Below are positions 15,080 to 23,689 of a stretch of 64,000 nucleotides of DNA, in pieces. How positions within the stretch are numbered: position 1 is the stretch's first letter; every line of letters begins with the position of its first letter. The translations under genes were made by a program, and so were the position numbers. The notes under the pieces are model-generated. The model did no database searches. It was not told the origin of the DNA and saw only the letters and a list, made by a program, of their open reading frames with translations. This stretch comes from Mycolicibacterium celeriflavum (GTDB lineage Bacteria; Actinomycetota; Actinomycetes; Mycobacteriales; Mycobacteriaceae): positions 3,472,001-3,536,000 of the forward strand of contig NZ_AP022591.1 of NCBI RefSeq assembly GCF_010731795.1, read 5' to 3'.

Positions 15080-15877
15080 TCACAGCTTGCGTGCGCGCAG
15101 CCCGTTGAGGAACGGGCAGCCCATCAGCACCCGGATCGCCTGGCTGAGCCCGGTGACGTCGTCCACCGGCTTGGTGAACGGCAGCCGCACGTCGTGATCG
15201 CCGTCGTCGGTTTCCACCCGAAGCCGCACGCCGTAGCGGTCCAGCCCCAGAGGCCGAACGCGGCCGCGGCGCAACGACATCGGCAGCCGACTGGCCAGCC
15301 GCTCGACAACGTCGCGGTGTGCCGACTCCATGTGCTGCAGCCAACACGACTCCATCGCGCAGAACGGGTCCGGTCGCGCGTCAAGCAGCGTGCTCACGCC
15401 GACCGATTCCGCGCCGGTGGAGTCCGCCACGACCACCGAGTCGATCTCGAGGCGCAGCAGTGCGTAGCCGCGATCGCCGTCGGACGGGCCGGAGTTCACC
15501 TGCAGCAGGGCCGGGTTGGGGTCCTCGGAGGCGACCAGATCGAGCAGCGTGGGCACCTCGCCCGCCGGCACGTCGTGCAGGCGCCCGCGGATCCACACCA
15601 GGGACCGCACCGGCTCGCGCAGCGGCAGCGGCGCATAGTCGGTCATCTCCAGCACCGCCTGCACCCCGGCGGTGCCGGCAGAAACGGCCTTGGCCGCGAC
15701 CGTGCTGTCGAGCGGGACGGTGATCGCGAACGAGCCGTCGTCGAGCAGATGGTGGACCGGAGTTTCGGTGGGTTCGACGTTTTCACAGCCTTCGACCGCG
15801 AGCATCGCGCCGCCGGCCCGCGCGCACGCGCTGCGGATCCGCTCGGCCGTCGTCGGTGCCGTGGTCGTTGTCGTCAT
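15080..15877 (-). CDS. DUF2470 protein, iron-regulated (Rv3839 type)
   Basis: 265 residues from the ATG at 15877 with GAGGAGG upstream. The N-terminal two-thirds resembles the flavin-reductase-like beta-barrel used by heme-utilisation proteins. The C-terminal 80 residues are DUF2470 (AHRDVVERLASRL, then a VRLPFTKPVDDVTGL end). M. tuberculosis Rv3839 is the counterpart and is a known IdeR target. Here too an IdeR box sits 15 bp upstream. A role in iron or heme handling is likely by domain and regulation, but the reaction is not known. Confidence 0.85.
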   Translation of the reverse strand: MTTTTTAPTTAERIRSACARAGGAMLAVEGCENVEPTETPVHHLLDDGSFAITVPLDSTVAAKAVSAGTAGVQAVLEMTDYAPLPLREPVRSLVWIRGRLHDVPAGEVPTLLDLVASEDPNPALLQVNSGPSDGDRGYALLRLEIDSVVVADSTGAESVGVSTLLDARPDPFCAMESCWLQHMESAHRDVVERLASRLPMSLRRGRVRPLGLDRYGVRLRVETDDGDHDVRLPFTKPVDDVTGLSQAIRVLMGCPFLNGLRARKL

Positions 15878-15891
15878 CCCGCCTCCTCAGA

Positions 15892-15910
15892 TAAGGTGAG
15901 CCTAACTTAA
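15892..15910. promoter_or_regulatory. IdeR iron box
   Basis: On the minus strand, TTAAGTTAGGCTCACCTTA matches 16 of 19 positions of the mycobacterial IdeR consensus TTAGGTTAGGCTAACCTAA. It lies 15-33 bp upstream of the DUF2470 start, overlapping where the promoter must be, so iron-bound IdeR should repress the operon. The divergent pheA start is 76 bp away on the other side. Confidence 0.85.
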
Positions 15911-15985
15911 CTAGGTCCACGCGGATCTCGCAAGGCTTTCGTGCAGCGGAACGGCATTACCGTAGGGAACCGATAGTGTTGTGCC

Positions 15986-16912
15986 GTGCCGCGCATCGCT
16001 TATCTGGGGCCTCAGGGGACCTTCACCGAGGTGGCGCTTCTGACGATGTCCGCCGAGGGCATGCTGCCCGGCGGGTCGGGCGCCGGTGAGGTGACCGCAG
16101 TCCCGACCGACAGCACCACCGGCGCGCTGGCCGCGGTCCGCAGCGGGGCCGCGGACTATGCCTGCGTGCCGATCGAGAACTCGATCGAAGGATCGGTGCT
16201 GCCCACATTGGACGGCCTGGCCACCGGTACGCCCCTGCAGATTTTCGCCGAACGGACACTCGACGTGTCGTTCACGATCGTGGTGCGCGACGGTATGCGG
16301 GCCGGCGATGTCGCCACGGTCGCAGCCTTTCCCGTCGCGGCCGCCCAGGTGCGCAACTGGCTGGCCCAGCATCTGCCGTCGGCGCAGTTGGTGCCCGCCA
16401 ACTCCAACGCCGCCGCCGCCAACGACGTCGCCGAGGGTCGCGCCGATGCGGGGGTGAGCACCGCGCTGGCCGCGCAGCGGTACGGCCTGACGGCGCTGGC
16501 GTCCGACATCGTCGACGAACCCAACGCGCGCACCAGGTTCGTGTTGGTCGGCCCGCCCGCTCCGCCGCCGGACCGCACGGGCGCCGACCGCACCTCGGTG
16601 GTGCTGCGACTGGCCAACGTGCCCGGCGCGCTGGTGTCGGCGATGACCGAGCTCGCGATCCGCGACATCGACCTGACCCGGATCGAATCGCGGCCCACCC
16701 GAACGGGACTGGGCACGTACATGTTCTTCCTGGACTGTGTGGGCCACATCGACGACGATGCGGTCGCCGAGGCACTCAAGGCGCTGCACCGTCGTTGTTC
16801 GGATGTGCGATTCCTAGGTTCCTGGCCGACCGGAGCCGCCGCAGGCGCGGCGCCGCCCGCGCTGGACGAAGCCTCTCGCTGGCTGGCGCGGCGCAGGGAA
16901 GGCAAGCCATGA
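15986..16912 (+). CDS. pheA: Prephenate dehydratase
   Basis: 308 residues from a GTG at 15986, opening PRIAYLGPQGTFTEVAL. The catalytic domain spans about residues 1-190 and ends with the ARTRFVLVG segment containing the essential Thr-Arg-Phe. An ACT regulatory domain follows (about residues 205-285), with the RIESRPTRTG phenylalanine-binding region. It converts prephenate to phenylpyruvate in phenylalanine synthesis. GATAGT at 15972-15977 sits at the right distance to give a leaderless transcript. The phosphatase gene overlaps its stop (ATGA). It corresponds to Rv3838c. Confidence 0.95.
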   Translation: MPRIAYLGPQGTFTEVALLTMSAEGMLPGGSGAGEVTAVPTDSTTGALAAVRSGAADYACVPIENSIEGSVLPTLDGLATGTPLQIFAERTLDVSFTIVVRDGMRAGDVATVAAFPVAAAQVRNWLAQHLPSAQLVPANSNAAAANDVAEGRADAGVSTALAAQRYGLTALASDIVDEPNARTRFVLVGPPAPPPDRTGADRTSVVLRLANVPGALVSAMTELAIRDIDLTRIESRPTRTGLGTYMFFLDCVGHIDDDAVAEALKALHRRCSDVRFLGSWPTGAAAGAAPPALDEASRWLARRREGKP

Positions 16913-17595
16913 GCGGGCGCCTGGTGCTGGTGCGCCACGGGCAGTCACTGGCGAACGTCCAGCGTCGCCTCGACACCCGCCCGCCCGGGGCCGAGCTGAC
17001 CGATCTCGGCCGAAACCAGGCGCGCTCTTACGCCAAGGGCCTGACGATGCCGCCGGCGATCCTTGCGCATTCGGTGGCACACCGGGCCCGCCAGACCGCC
17101 GAGGAGATCGCCGGCGCGCTCCGATTACCGCCAATGGAACTCGACGGCATCCACGAGGTGCAGGTGGGCGACCTGGAGGATCGCAACGACGACGAGGCGA
17201 TCGCGACGTTCGAGACGGTCTACCAGAAGTGGCACCAAGGCGACCTCGACGCGCCGATGCCCAACGGCGAGACCGGTAACGACGTGTTGGACCGGTACGT
17301 GCCGGCCATCACGCAGCTGCGGATGCGCCACCTCGACGACGACGCCTGGCACGGCGACATCGTGGTCGTCAGCCACGGCGCGGCGATCCGGCTGGTGTCG
17401 TCGGTACTGGCCGGGGTCGAGAGCAGCTTCGTGCTCGACCATCACCTGGGCAACACCGAGGCCGTCGTGCTGGCCCCGATCACCGACGGCCGGTGGAGTT
17501 GCGTGCGGTGGGGGTCGATGACGCCGCCGTTCTACCCGGAGCCCGACGTGCACCCGGTCGAAGACGCGCTGCAGTCAGCCGACCCGATGGGCTGA
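16909..17595 (+). CDS. Histidine phosphatase (phosphoglycerate-mutase-like), Rv3837c type
   Basis: 228 residues. LVLVRHGQSLAN near the start holds the phospho-acceptor His and Arg; SHGAAIRLVSS near residue 155 holds the second His; an HEVQVGDLED acid region lies between. It is a two-histidine phosphatase, commonly mislabelled phosphoglycerate mutase. The substrate is unknown. It is translationally coupled to pheA through an ATGA overlap. Its 3' end overlaps the convergent Cys-rich small gene by 21 bp. Confidence 0.9.
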   Translation: MSGRLVLVRHGQSLANVQRRLDTRPPGAELTDLGRNQARSYAKGLTMPPAILAHSVAHRARQTAEEIAGALRLPPMELDGIHEVQVGDLEDRNDDEAIATFETVYQKWHQGDLDAPMPNGETGNDVLDRYVPAITQLRMRHLDDDAWHGDIVVVSHGAAIRLVSSVLAGVESSFVLDHHLGNTEAVVLAPITDGRWSCVRWGSMTPPFYPEPDVHPVEDALQSADPMG

Positions 17596-17766
17596 CAGCG
17601 AGACGGCGCAATTGCAGCCGATCGCCTCGCAGTCGATCACGAACGTGTGCACCACTTCGGGGGTCACACAGTCCGGTTCGGTGCACTCCGCCCGGCACGA
17701 CGCGTGGTGGATGACGGTGCCGTGGCAGTGCTCGAGGCCAACCACGCAGTCTCGGCACTCGGTCAT
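17575..17766 (-). CDS. Small cysteine-rich protein, 63 residues
   Basis: ATG at 17766 with AAGAGG close upstream. The product begins MTECRDCVVGLEHCHG and has nine cysteines and several histidines in paired spacings (CRDC, CRAEC, CEAIGCNC), so it probably binds one or two zinc ions or an iron-sulfur centre. No signal peptide is present. It follows the Rv3836-type metallopeptidase gene by 80 bp on the same strand and overlaps the convergent phosphatase by 21 bp at the 3' ends. I do not recognise a named family; the cysteine spacing makes real coding likely. Confidence 0.7.
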   Translation of the reverse strand: MTECRDCVVGLEHCHGTVIHHASCRAECTEPDCVTPEVVHTFVIDCEAIGCNCAVSLSAHRVG

Positions 17767-17846
17767 GGCCTCTTGATAGCACCAGCGGGGGACAAAGCGT
17801 GGTTGCCGCGCTGAGGCTTTCGGCGGTCTTCGCGATCTTCCGGCTG

Positions 17847-18197
17847 TCATCCCCAACCGAGTTCGTGCAGGCGCTGGTCGTCGATGCCGAAATGGTGCGC
17901 AACCTCATGGATCACGGTGATCGCCACCTCGTCGACGACCTCCTCCTCGGTGTCGCAGTGCCGCAGCAGCGCCTCGCGGTAGATCGTGATCGTGTCCGGG
18001 AGCGAACCCGCGTACCACGAATCGCGTTCGGTCAGCGCGACGCCCTCGTACAGGCCCAGCAGGTCGGGTTCCTCGTCGTTGCGGGCCTCGACCAGGACGA
18101 CGACGTTGTCGAGCGCGTCGGCGAGCTTCGGCGGTATCAGGTCGAGCGCCTCGGAGACCAGTTCGTCGAACCGTTGCGGGCTCATCCGCACGGTCAC
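17847..18197 (-). CDS. Zincin-like metallopeptidase (Rv3836 type)
   Basis: 116 residues if started at the GTG at 18197; an ATG at 18185 gives 112. The body (SPQRFDELVSEALDLIP at the N-terminus) leads to VIHEVAHHFGIDDQRLHELGW near the end. That is HExxH, with a second His and an Asp downstream that form the minimal metzincin-like site of this family. The family occurs across actinobacteria and is of unknown substrate; there is no signal peptide. It begins within a few bases after the stop of the Rv3835-type gene, so the two are co-translated. The longer open frame running back to 18548 is just the shadow of that gene's proline-rich tail. Confidence 0.85.
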   Translation of the reverse strand: MTVRMSPQRFDELVSEALDLIPPKLADALDNVVVLVEARNDEEPDLLGLYEGVALTERDSWYAGSLPDTITIYREALLRHCDTEEEVVDEVAITVIHEVAHHFGIDDQRLHELGWG

Positions 18198-18201
18198 GCG
18201 G

Positions 18202-19677
18202 CTACGGTCCCGGTGGCGCAGGTGCAGGTGCAGGTGCCGGCGGGGGCGGCGGTGCGGGGGCCGGCGCGGGCGCAGGCGCGGGAACCGGCGGCGGGGGAGC
18301 GGCCGCGGGCGGCGGCGGAGGCGGGGGTGCGCCCGGCGGAGGCGGCGGCGGAACCGGCGCGCCCGGCGGCAGCGGCGCCCCCGGCGGTGGCGGCCCTCCG
18401 TTGAACGTGTTGCCCGGCGCGGGCGCGGGGCCGGCCGGCGGTTCGGGCTCGCTGGTGTCCGGCGCCTGCGCGGGCCCATGGGTCGACTGGTCGCTGCTAC
18501 CGCTACCACTGCTGCTGCCGCTGCTGCTGTCGTCGGAGGACTGGTCACTGGTGACCTGTGACGTGCTGCCCGTGTCGTCGTCGGGAATCGGGATCGGCGG
18601 GAAGTTCAGCCGCTCCTCGGGGATGTCCGGCGGCGGGACCGGCGGCTGTCCGTTGATCAGCAGCGGACCCTTGGCGCTGTTGAGCAGAGTCGACCAGCCG
18701 CCGTTGCCGAGGGTCGCACCGATGCTGCACGACACCTGACGGCTGCCCGCCGACCAACTCGGTAGCGAGATGGTGCTGTAGATCAGCGTCAGCGTGGTGC
18801 TGCGCAGCTCGATCGGCGCCAGATAAGCGTCCGTCATCCGGGTGCACGCGTCCTTGATGAAGGCGTCCTGTTCGGGCTCGGGCGGCAGGCCGCCGGGGAA
18901 CTTCTCGGCGAGGTTCACCGCGCCGGTGACCTCCATCGCGTGCGGAGCCGCGCAGTCGACGGGGATGTCGGTGGGCTGGTTGGTGGTCGGGTCGATTCCC
19001 AGGCAGGTGCCCGCGGGCCACACCTTGGACTGGTCGATCTCGGCGACCTTGCCCGTGAACGGCAACTGCTGGTTGTTGGGTCCGGGCAACTGCAGGCCGC
19101 ACAGCATGCGGCGCTCACCGGACTGACGCCAGGCCTTGTCGCCGGACCACAGCATGCTCACGGTGAAGCGGCTGTTCGGATCGAAGCGCGGACCCAGGTA
19201 ACGCTTCACGGCCGTCGAGCACTGCTCCTGGCTGATCTGCTGGATGCGCGCACTCGACGGCGGCGCCGCGTCCGGCCCGTACTCGCTGCCCGGGAAGGTC
19301 CGCATGTCGACCGACTCGGCGACCTCGAACCGGTGCTCTGAGTTGCAGTCGACGATCTCGGCGGCGTCGGGTGTGCGGTCGGGCCAGTTGAGGCAGTCGC
19401 CGGCCTTGGCGTGCTCGAACGTCGCATTGCCGCGCGGGCCGAGGGAGATCGTGCTGGCGGTCAGGCCGTTGGCACCCTCGCTCTGCGGCAGTGCGGTGAT
19501 GAAGCCGGCGATGAGCAGCCCGCCGAGGGCCGTCAGCAACAGGGCGCGACGCGTCGACGTGGCGTGCAGGCTGTGCCACCACGCCACCCGCTGCGCCGGT
19601 TCGGTGTCGTCTCGCTGCAGATCGGCGCGCTCATGCGCGTCGCCCGGACGACCTGGTGCCTCCAACATCTGCTCCAT
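18202..19677 (-). CDS. Septum-formation-domain membrane protein with Pro-rich tail (Rv3835 type)
   Basis: 491 residues. A cytoplasmic N-terminus (about 42 residues) is followed by one transmembrane helix (ALLLTALGGLLIAGFITAL) and two septum-formation-type repeats. These begin GDCLNWPDRT...VDC (about residue 92) and GTCLGIDPTTN...VDC (about residue 225). Next come a Ser/Asp-rich linker (SSGSSSGSGSSDQS) and about 110 residues of almost pure Pro/Ala/Gly at the C-terminus. It matches Rv3835 in layout and neighbours. The external domains probably bind wall or septal components. The tail is a low-complexity tract prone to slippage. A second Met at 19668 has GGAG before it but at too short a spacing. 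Confidence 0.85.
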   Translation of the reverse strand: MEQMLEAPGRPGDAHERADLQRDDTEPAQRVAWWHSLHATSTRRALLLTALGGLLIAGFITALPQSEGANGLTASTISLGPRGNATFEHAKAGDCLNWPDRTPDAAEIVDCNSEHRFEVAESVDMRTFPGSEYGPDAAPPSSARIQQISQEQCSTAVKRYLGPRFDPNSRFTVSMLWSGDKAWRQSGERRMLCGLQLPGPNNQQLPFTGKVAEIDQSKVWPAGTCLGIDPTTNQPTDIPVDCAAPHAMEVTGAVNLAEKFPGGLPPEPEQDAFIKDACTRMTDAYLAPIELRSTTLTLIYSTISLPSWSAGSRQVSCSIGATLGNGGWSTLLNSAKGPLLINGQPPVPPPDIPEERLNFPPIPIPDDDTGSTSQVTSDQSSDDSSSGSSSGSGSSDQSTHGPAQAPDTSEPEPPAGPAPAPGNTFNGGPPPPGAPLPPGAPVPPPPPPGAPPPPPPPAAAPPPPVPAPAPAPAPAPPPPPAPAPAPAPPGP

Positions 19678-19769
19678 TGTGACAGGCGTGTCAGGTGCTG
19701 TGACAACTGTTGCAGTTGTAAAGTTATGCGGTTGTGCTGGCCCGCCCCGTCGACCAGTAGGGTTGCGCC

Positions 19770-21029
19770 GTGATCGACCTCAAGTTGCTGCGCGAAAACC
19801 CGGATGCGGTCCGTGCCTCGCAACGCGCCCGCGGCGAAGATCCGGACCTCGTCGACGCGCTGCTGCAGTCCGACGCCGCCCGCCGGGCCGCGGTGTCGGC
19901 GGCCGACAATCTGCGCGCCGAACAGAAGGCCGCGAGCAAGAAGGTGGGCAAGGCCTCGCCGGAGGAGCGGCCCGCCCTGCTCGAGCAGGCCAAGCAGCTC
20001 GCCGAGAAGGTCAAGGCCGCCGAGGCTGAGCAGGCCGAGGCCGCGCGGGCGTTCAGCGTCGCGCACATGGCGTTGTCGAACGTGATCGTCGACGGAGTGC
20101 CGGTCGGCGGCGAGGACGACTCCGTGGTGCTCGAGACCGTCGGCGAGCCGCCGCGCATCGACGATCCCAAGGATCACGTCGAGCTCGGCGAGGCGCTGGG
20201 GCTGATCGACCTCGAGCGTGGCGCCAAGGTGGCCGGGGCGCGGTTCTACTTCCTCACCGGTGCGGGTGCGCTGCTGCAGCTGGGACTGCTGCAGCTGGCG
20301 GTCAGAATGGCCGCCGAGAACGGCTTCACGTTGATGATTCCCCCGGTGCTGGTGCGCCCGGAGATCATGGCGGGCACCGGCTTCCTCGGCGCCCACAGCG
20401 AGGAGGTGTACCGCATCGAGGCCGACGACCTGTACCTCGTCGGCACCTCCGAGGTGCCGCTGGCCGGCTACCACGCCGACGAGATCCTCGACCTGTCCGG
20501 CGGGCCGTTGCGGTACGCGGGCTGGTCGTCGTGTTTCCGCCGGGAAGCGGGCAGCCACGGCAAGGACACCCGCGGCATCATCCGGGTGCACCAGTTCGAC
20601 AAGGTCGAGGGATTCGTCTATTGCAAGCCCGAGGACGCCGAGGCCGAACACGACCGGCTGCTGGGCTGGCAGCGCGAGATGTTGGCCAAGATCGAGGTGC
20701 CCTATCGCATCGTCGACATCGCAGCGGGTGACCTCGGGTCGTCGGCGGCGCGCAAATTCGATTGCGAGGCTTGGGTTCCCACGCAGAGGACCTACCGGGA
20801 GCTGACCTCGACGTCGAATTGCACGACGTTCCAGGCGCGTCGGTTGGCGGTGCGGTACCGCGACGAGAACGGACGCCCGCAGACCGCGGCCACGCTCAAC
20901 GGCACGTTCGCGACGACGCGGTGGCTGGTGGCGATCCTGGAGAACCACCAGCAGCCCGACGGCAGCGTCCGCGTCCCGGAAGCGTTGGTGCCCTTCGTCG
21001 GAACCGAGCTGCTGACGCCGGCCAAGTGA
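19770..21029 (+). CDS. serS: Seryl-tRNA synthetase
   Basis: 419 residues, the same length as M. tuberculosis SerRS, from a GTG at 19770. The N-terminal tRNA-binding coiled coil occupies about residues 30-100 ([17 protein letters not shown]). The class II core follows with motif 2 ([20 protein letters not shown]) and motif 3 ([18 protein letters not shown]). It charges tRNA-Ser in the cytoplasm. TAGGGT at 19758-19763 places the transcription start at or next to the GTG, giving a leaderless mRNA. It stands alone, divergent from the Rv3835-type gene. Confidence 0.97.
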   Translation: MIDLKLLRENPDAVRASQRARGEDPDLVDALLQSDAARRAAVSAADNLRAEQKAASKKVGKASPEERPALLEQAKQLAEKVKAAEAEQAEAARAFSVAHMALSNVIVDGVPVGGEDDSVVLETVGEPPRIDDPKDHVELGEALGLIDLERGAKVAGARFYFLTGAGALLQLGLLQLAVRMAAENGFTLMIPPVLVRPEIMAGTGFLGAHSEEVYRIEADDLYLVGTSEVPLAGYHADEILDLSGGPLRYAGWSSCFRREAGSHGKDTRGIIRVHQFDKVEGFVYCKPEDAEAEHDRLLGWQREMLAKIEVPYRIVDIAAGDLGSSAARKFDCEAWVPTQRTYRELTSTSNCTTFQARRLAVRYRDENGRPQTAATLNGTFATTRWLVAILENHQQPDGSVRVPEALVPFVGTELLTPAK

Positions 21030-21039
21030 GCGCCGACCG

Positions 21040-21372
21040 CTAACCGTTCAGAAGTTCGTCCAGGCTCGCGAGGAACTCGGTCGGCCGCTGGGGCGTGAAC
21101 GCGGGTTTGGGCCGCGCGCCTGCAACGTCCAGCGTCACCAAAGTCGACTTGATCGGTCGCCACACGTCCAGCGGCAGCCAGCGCCGCAGATCCGAGCTGC
21201 CCCAGATGCGGAACCGATGGGTGAACATGCCCAGCGGCTCGGCCTTGTATCCGCGGATCGACCGCAGCGGGATTATCTTCGAGGTGCCCGACGGGAAGTG
21301 ATAGCGACGCAACGTGATCGCCTCACGGTCGAGCTGGATCATCCCGTCGTCGTAAAACTGTTGTGGGGCCAT
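21040..21372 (-). CDS. Small conserved protein, PH-like (Rv3819 type)
   Basis: 110 residues from an ATG at 21372 that overlaps the stop of the MBL-Rieske gene (TGATG), so the two are translated together. The sequence alternates short strands with Arg/Trp-rich turns (GMIQLDREAITLRRYHFP, FRIWGSSDLRRWLPLD), consistent with a bacterial PH-like fold, and ends in a helix. M. tuberculosis has Rv3819, 111 residues, next to Rv3818. Function is unknown; coupling suggests it serves the Rieske protein. Confidence 0.75.
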   Translation of the reverse strand: MAPQQFYDDGMIQLDREAITLRRYHFPSGTSKIIPLRSIRGYKAEPLGMFTHRFRIWGSSDLRRWLPLDVWRPIKSTLVTLDVAGARPKPAFTPQRPTEFLASLDELLNG

Positions 21373-22922
21373 CAGTTCCGCGTACTCCGCAACTCGTGAC
21401 CCTTGGTGGTCAGGCAGCGGCCGTTCTCCAGGTTCCACTGCCACCCGTGCAGGTTGCAGGTCAGTGTCGAGCCCTCGACCACGCCGAATTTCGACAGGTC
21501 CGCCTTCAAGTGCGGGCATCGCCGCTGAATCTCCCAGCCGTCCAGCGTGATCGACGAGGAGTCGTCATGGGCCTCGGCGAACCACCCGTCGGCGTAAGCG
21601 ATCCGCTCGTCGGTCAAGCACTTGAAGAACGTGTAGAGGTACTCGTTGTAGCCGCCGACCCGCCACGCGCGGAACCGGGTCGACAGGAAGATGGTGTTGA
21701 CCCAGTCGGGTTCGTTGTCCCGCAGCACGGTGCGCACCAGTTCCGGCGCGATCGCGAAGCCGTAGCGGAACTTCTCGTCGGGAATAGGTTCGCGCACAAC
21801 GCGTTTAGGGAAGTCAAGGATCACCGTCTCCGGACCCAGTCGCAACTCCACCGGATAACCGATACCGTCGCAGATCTGATCGGTCTGAATCATGATCGGC
21901 TCGAAGGCCGTGCGCAGCGGTTCCAGCAGCGGCTCGCCCGCCGCGGGTGCCCAGTTCGCCTTCTCCGCGGCCAGCACGGGCGCCATCCGCTCGGCGTAGT
22001 CGGCGATGTAGTCGGCCTTACCGGTCGTGAAGATCGCCTGCACCTGGTCCTCGGGCAGCGGATGGGTCAGCGAATCCAGTTGCGAGCCGGTGAAAGTCGC
22101 CGTCGACCCCGGAATCATCAGCAGGCCACCCTCGTGGCCGTGCGCGCGCAGCTGCTCCAGGAACACCGCCTGGTCGGGAAAGATGTTGGCCGGATCGCCA
22201 TGGTCGTCGTTCAGGTGCCGCAGGTCCGGATCGAGGAAGCACGGCGGGCCCGCCGACGGGACGACCCAGGTGGCGCCGACCTGGGCGATGTACTGGCGGC
22301 AGCGGTCCATCTGGCGCTGCCGCTTCTGGATCCCGAACGCCTCCTTGGCGCGGGCGGGCATGTCGTAGACCATCGGGTACCAGATGGCGCCCGAGTACTG
22401 CAGCATGTGCACGTCGACATGGCCGAAGTCGGCGTGCACCACGTCGAGATCGACGGGCCGCGCGTCGTTCATATTGAAAGCGGTGGTCACGCCATCCGAT
22501 ACCACGAGTCCGGAGTCGCCGATCGGACCGTCGGCCGGGGCGCGCAACGCGATGATCATCACCTTGAGATCGCCGCGCGGGCCGCTGACGGTGTGCGTGA
22601 CCGAATCCGTCGTCTCGAAGAACCGGTGGAATCCGAGCTTCTCGAGTTCGCGACGCAGATCGGGCACCGGGTAGTCCGGCAGCAGCACGATCGCGTCCTT
22701 GTTGACGTGCCTGCGCAGCAACCGTGGGTCGAAGTGGTCGCGGTGCAGATGCGAGACGTACAGGTAGTCGCAGTCGCCGAGCGCGTCCCAGTCCAACGCG
22801 CTGTTGTCGGGGAACGGGAACCACGACGCGAAATAGGCGGGGTTGACCCAGGGGTCGCACAAGATGCTTCCCGCCTTGGTGTCGATGCGGAAACCCGCGT
22901 GCGCGACGCTCGTGACCTGCAC
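21372..22922 (-). CDS. Metallo-beta-lactamase-fold / Rieske fusion protein (Rv3818 type)
   Basis: 516 residues from a GTG at 22922 (AAGGGGG upstream), the same length as Rv3818. Residues 1-250 form a metallo-beta-lactamase fold with HLHRDHFD as the metal motif (near residue 60). The last 110 residues are a Rieske domain with CPHL and, about 20 residues on, CNLHGWQWNLENGRC, giving the two Cys-His pairs for a [2Fe-2S] cluster. The combination resembles CMP-sialic acid hydroxylase-like enzymes, which hydroxylate sugars, but the substrate here is unknown. The PH-like partner overlaps its stop. Cytoplasmic; no signal peptide. Confidence 0.88.
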   Translation of the reverse strand: MQVTSVAHAGFRIDTKAGSILCDPWVNPAYFASWFPFPDNSALDWDALGDCDYLYVSHLHRDHFDPRLLRRHVNKDAIVLLPDYPVPDLRRELEKLGFHRFFETTDSVTHTVSGPRGDLKVMIIALRAPADGPIGDSGLVVSDGVTTAFNMNDARPVDLDVVHADFGHVDVHMLQYSGAIWYPMVYDMPARAKEAFGIQKRQRQMDRCRQYIAQVGATWVVPSAGPPCFLDPDLRHLNDDHGDPANIFPDQAVFLEQLRAHGHEGGLLMIPGSTATFTGSQLDSLTHPLPEDQVQAIFTTGKADYIADYAERMAPVLAAEKANWAPAAGEPLLEPLRTAFEPIMIQTDQICDGIGYPVELRLGPETVILDFPKRVVREPIPDEKFRYGFAIAPELVRTVLRDNEPDWVNTIFLSTRFRAWRVGGYNEYLYTFFKCLTDERIAYADGWFAEAHDDSSSITLDGWEIQRRCPHLKADLSKFGVVEGSTLTCNLHGWQWNLENGRCLTTKGHELRSTRN

Positions 22923-22960
22923 AAATCCCCCTTCTTTGCAATGTGGCGCTCGCGGTGAGT

Positions 22961-23671
22961 CTAGCCCGCCAGCGGGTCCTGATCGTCGTCGGAGGCGTTC
23001 CACGCAAGCCTGTAGTAGAGGATGCGCTCGTCGTCGGCTGCCACGCCGTACGCCTCGAGCAGTAGTTCCGCAAAACCACCGGGGCCCTCGGTCGGGAAGT
23101 TCCAGTCCAGCGACAACGTCGCGATCGCCAAGTCGGCCCACCGGTCGGCGACGCCCAGGTCGCCGAGGTCGACGTGCCCGCTGAACGCGCCGTCGTCGGC
23201 CATCAGGGTGTTCGGGGCGCAGGCGTCGCCGTGGCACACCACGAGCCGGTCGGGCGGTGGCGCGTCGCTCGGCACCCATGACGGCCTGCCGAACGGACAG
23301 TCCTCGACCGGCAGCGCGTCGTGCAAGCGCCGCAGCCCCTGCCCGATTGCCCGGGCGGCGGTTTCAGGTTCGTCGGCCCAGCGGGGATCCACCGCGGACC
23401 GACCCGCCAGCCGCGCGGTGTGTAGCCAGCCCGGCCCGGACGCCAGCACCTCGGGTACCGGCGTGTAGCGCCGCGCCCAGCGCAGCCGGGGGACCTCTGC
23501 GGCGAGTAAGTGCGTTGAAGCGTCGGGGTACACCTTGACGAACTCCCGGCCCCCGTCGATGGCGAAGGTGACGCCACCGAGCTCGTTGACCCAGACGGCA
23601 CGCACCGGGCGGCCCATCGAGATCGAGGCGACGAGGCCGGGAACCGGCACGGGTTCGGCGGGTCGGGTCAC
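22961..23671 (-). CDS. Aminoglycoside-phosphotransferase-like kinase (Rv3817 type)
   Basis: About 236 residues from a GTG at 23671; the open frame extends further back but overlaps the divergent acyltransferase. CHGDACAPNTLM (catalytic loop with Asp and Asn) and HVDLGDLGVADR (metal-binding Asp) are the APH kinase signatures, and GREFVKVYP carries the ATP-binding Lys. It phosphorylates some small hydroxylated molecule; drug resistance should not be assumed, as many mycobacterial members are housekeeping. It sits just upstream of the MBL-Rieske gene on the same strand (38 bp gap). Confidence 0.88.
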   Translation of the reverse strand: MTRPAEPVPVPGLVASISMGRPVRAVWVNELGGVTFAIDGGREFVKVYPDASTHLLAAEVPRLRWARRYTPVPEVLASGPGWLHTARLAGRSAVDPRWADEPETAARAIGQGLRRLHDALPVEDCPFGRPSWVPSDAPPPDRLVVCHGDACAPNTLMADDGAFSGHVDLGDLGVADRWADLAIATLSLDWNFPTEGPGGFAELLLEAYGVAADDERILYYRLAWNASDDDQDPLAG

Positions 23672-23689
23672 GCGACTAGGCTGCCTGAT

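Noticed and set aside
12676..15108. Plus-strand open frame of 810 codons across LCP and CPBP genes
   Set aside because: Runs through three recognisable genes in the wrong frame and has no family resemblance.
19680..19693. TGACA-GGCG-TGTCA palindrome between the Rv3835-type gene and serS
   Set aside because: A short dyad of a kind frequent by chance; no regulator family could be matched.
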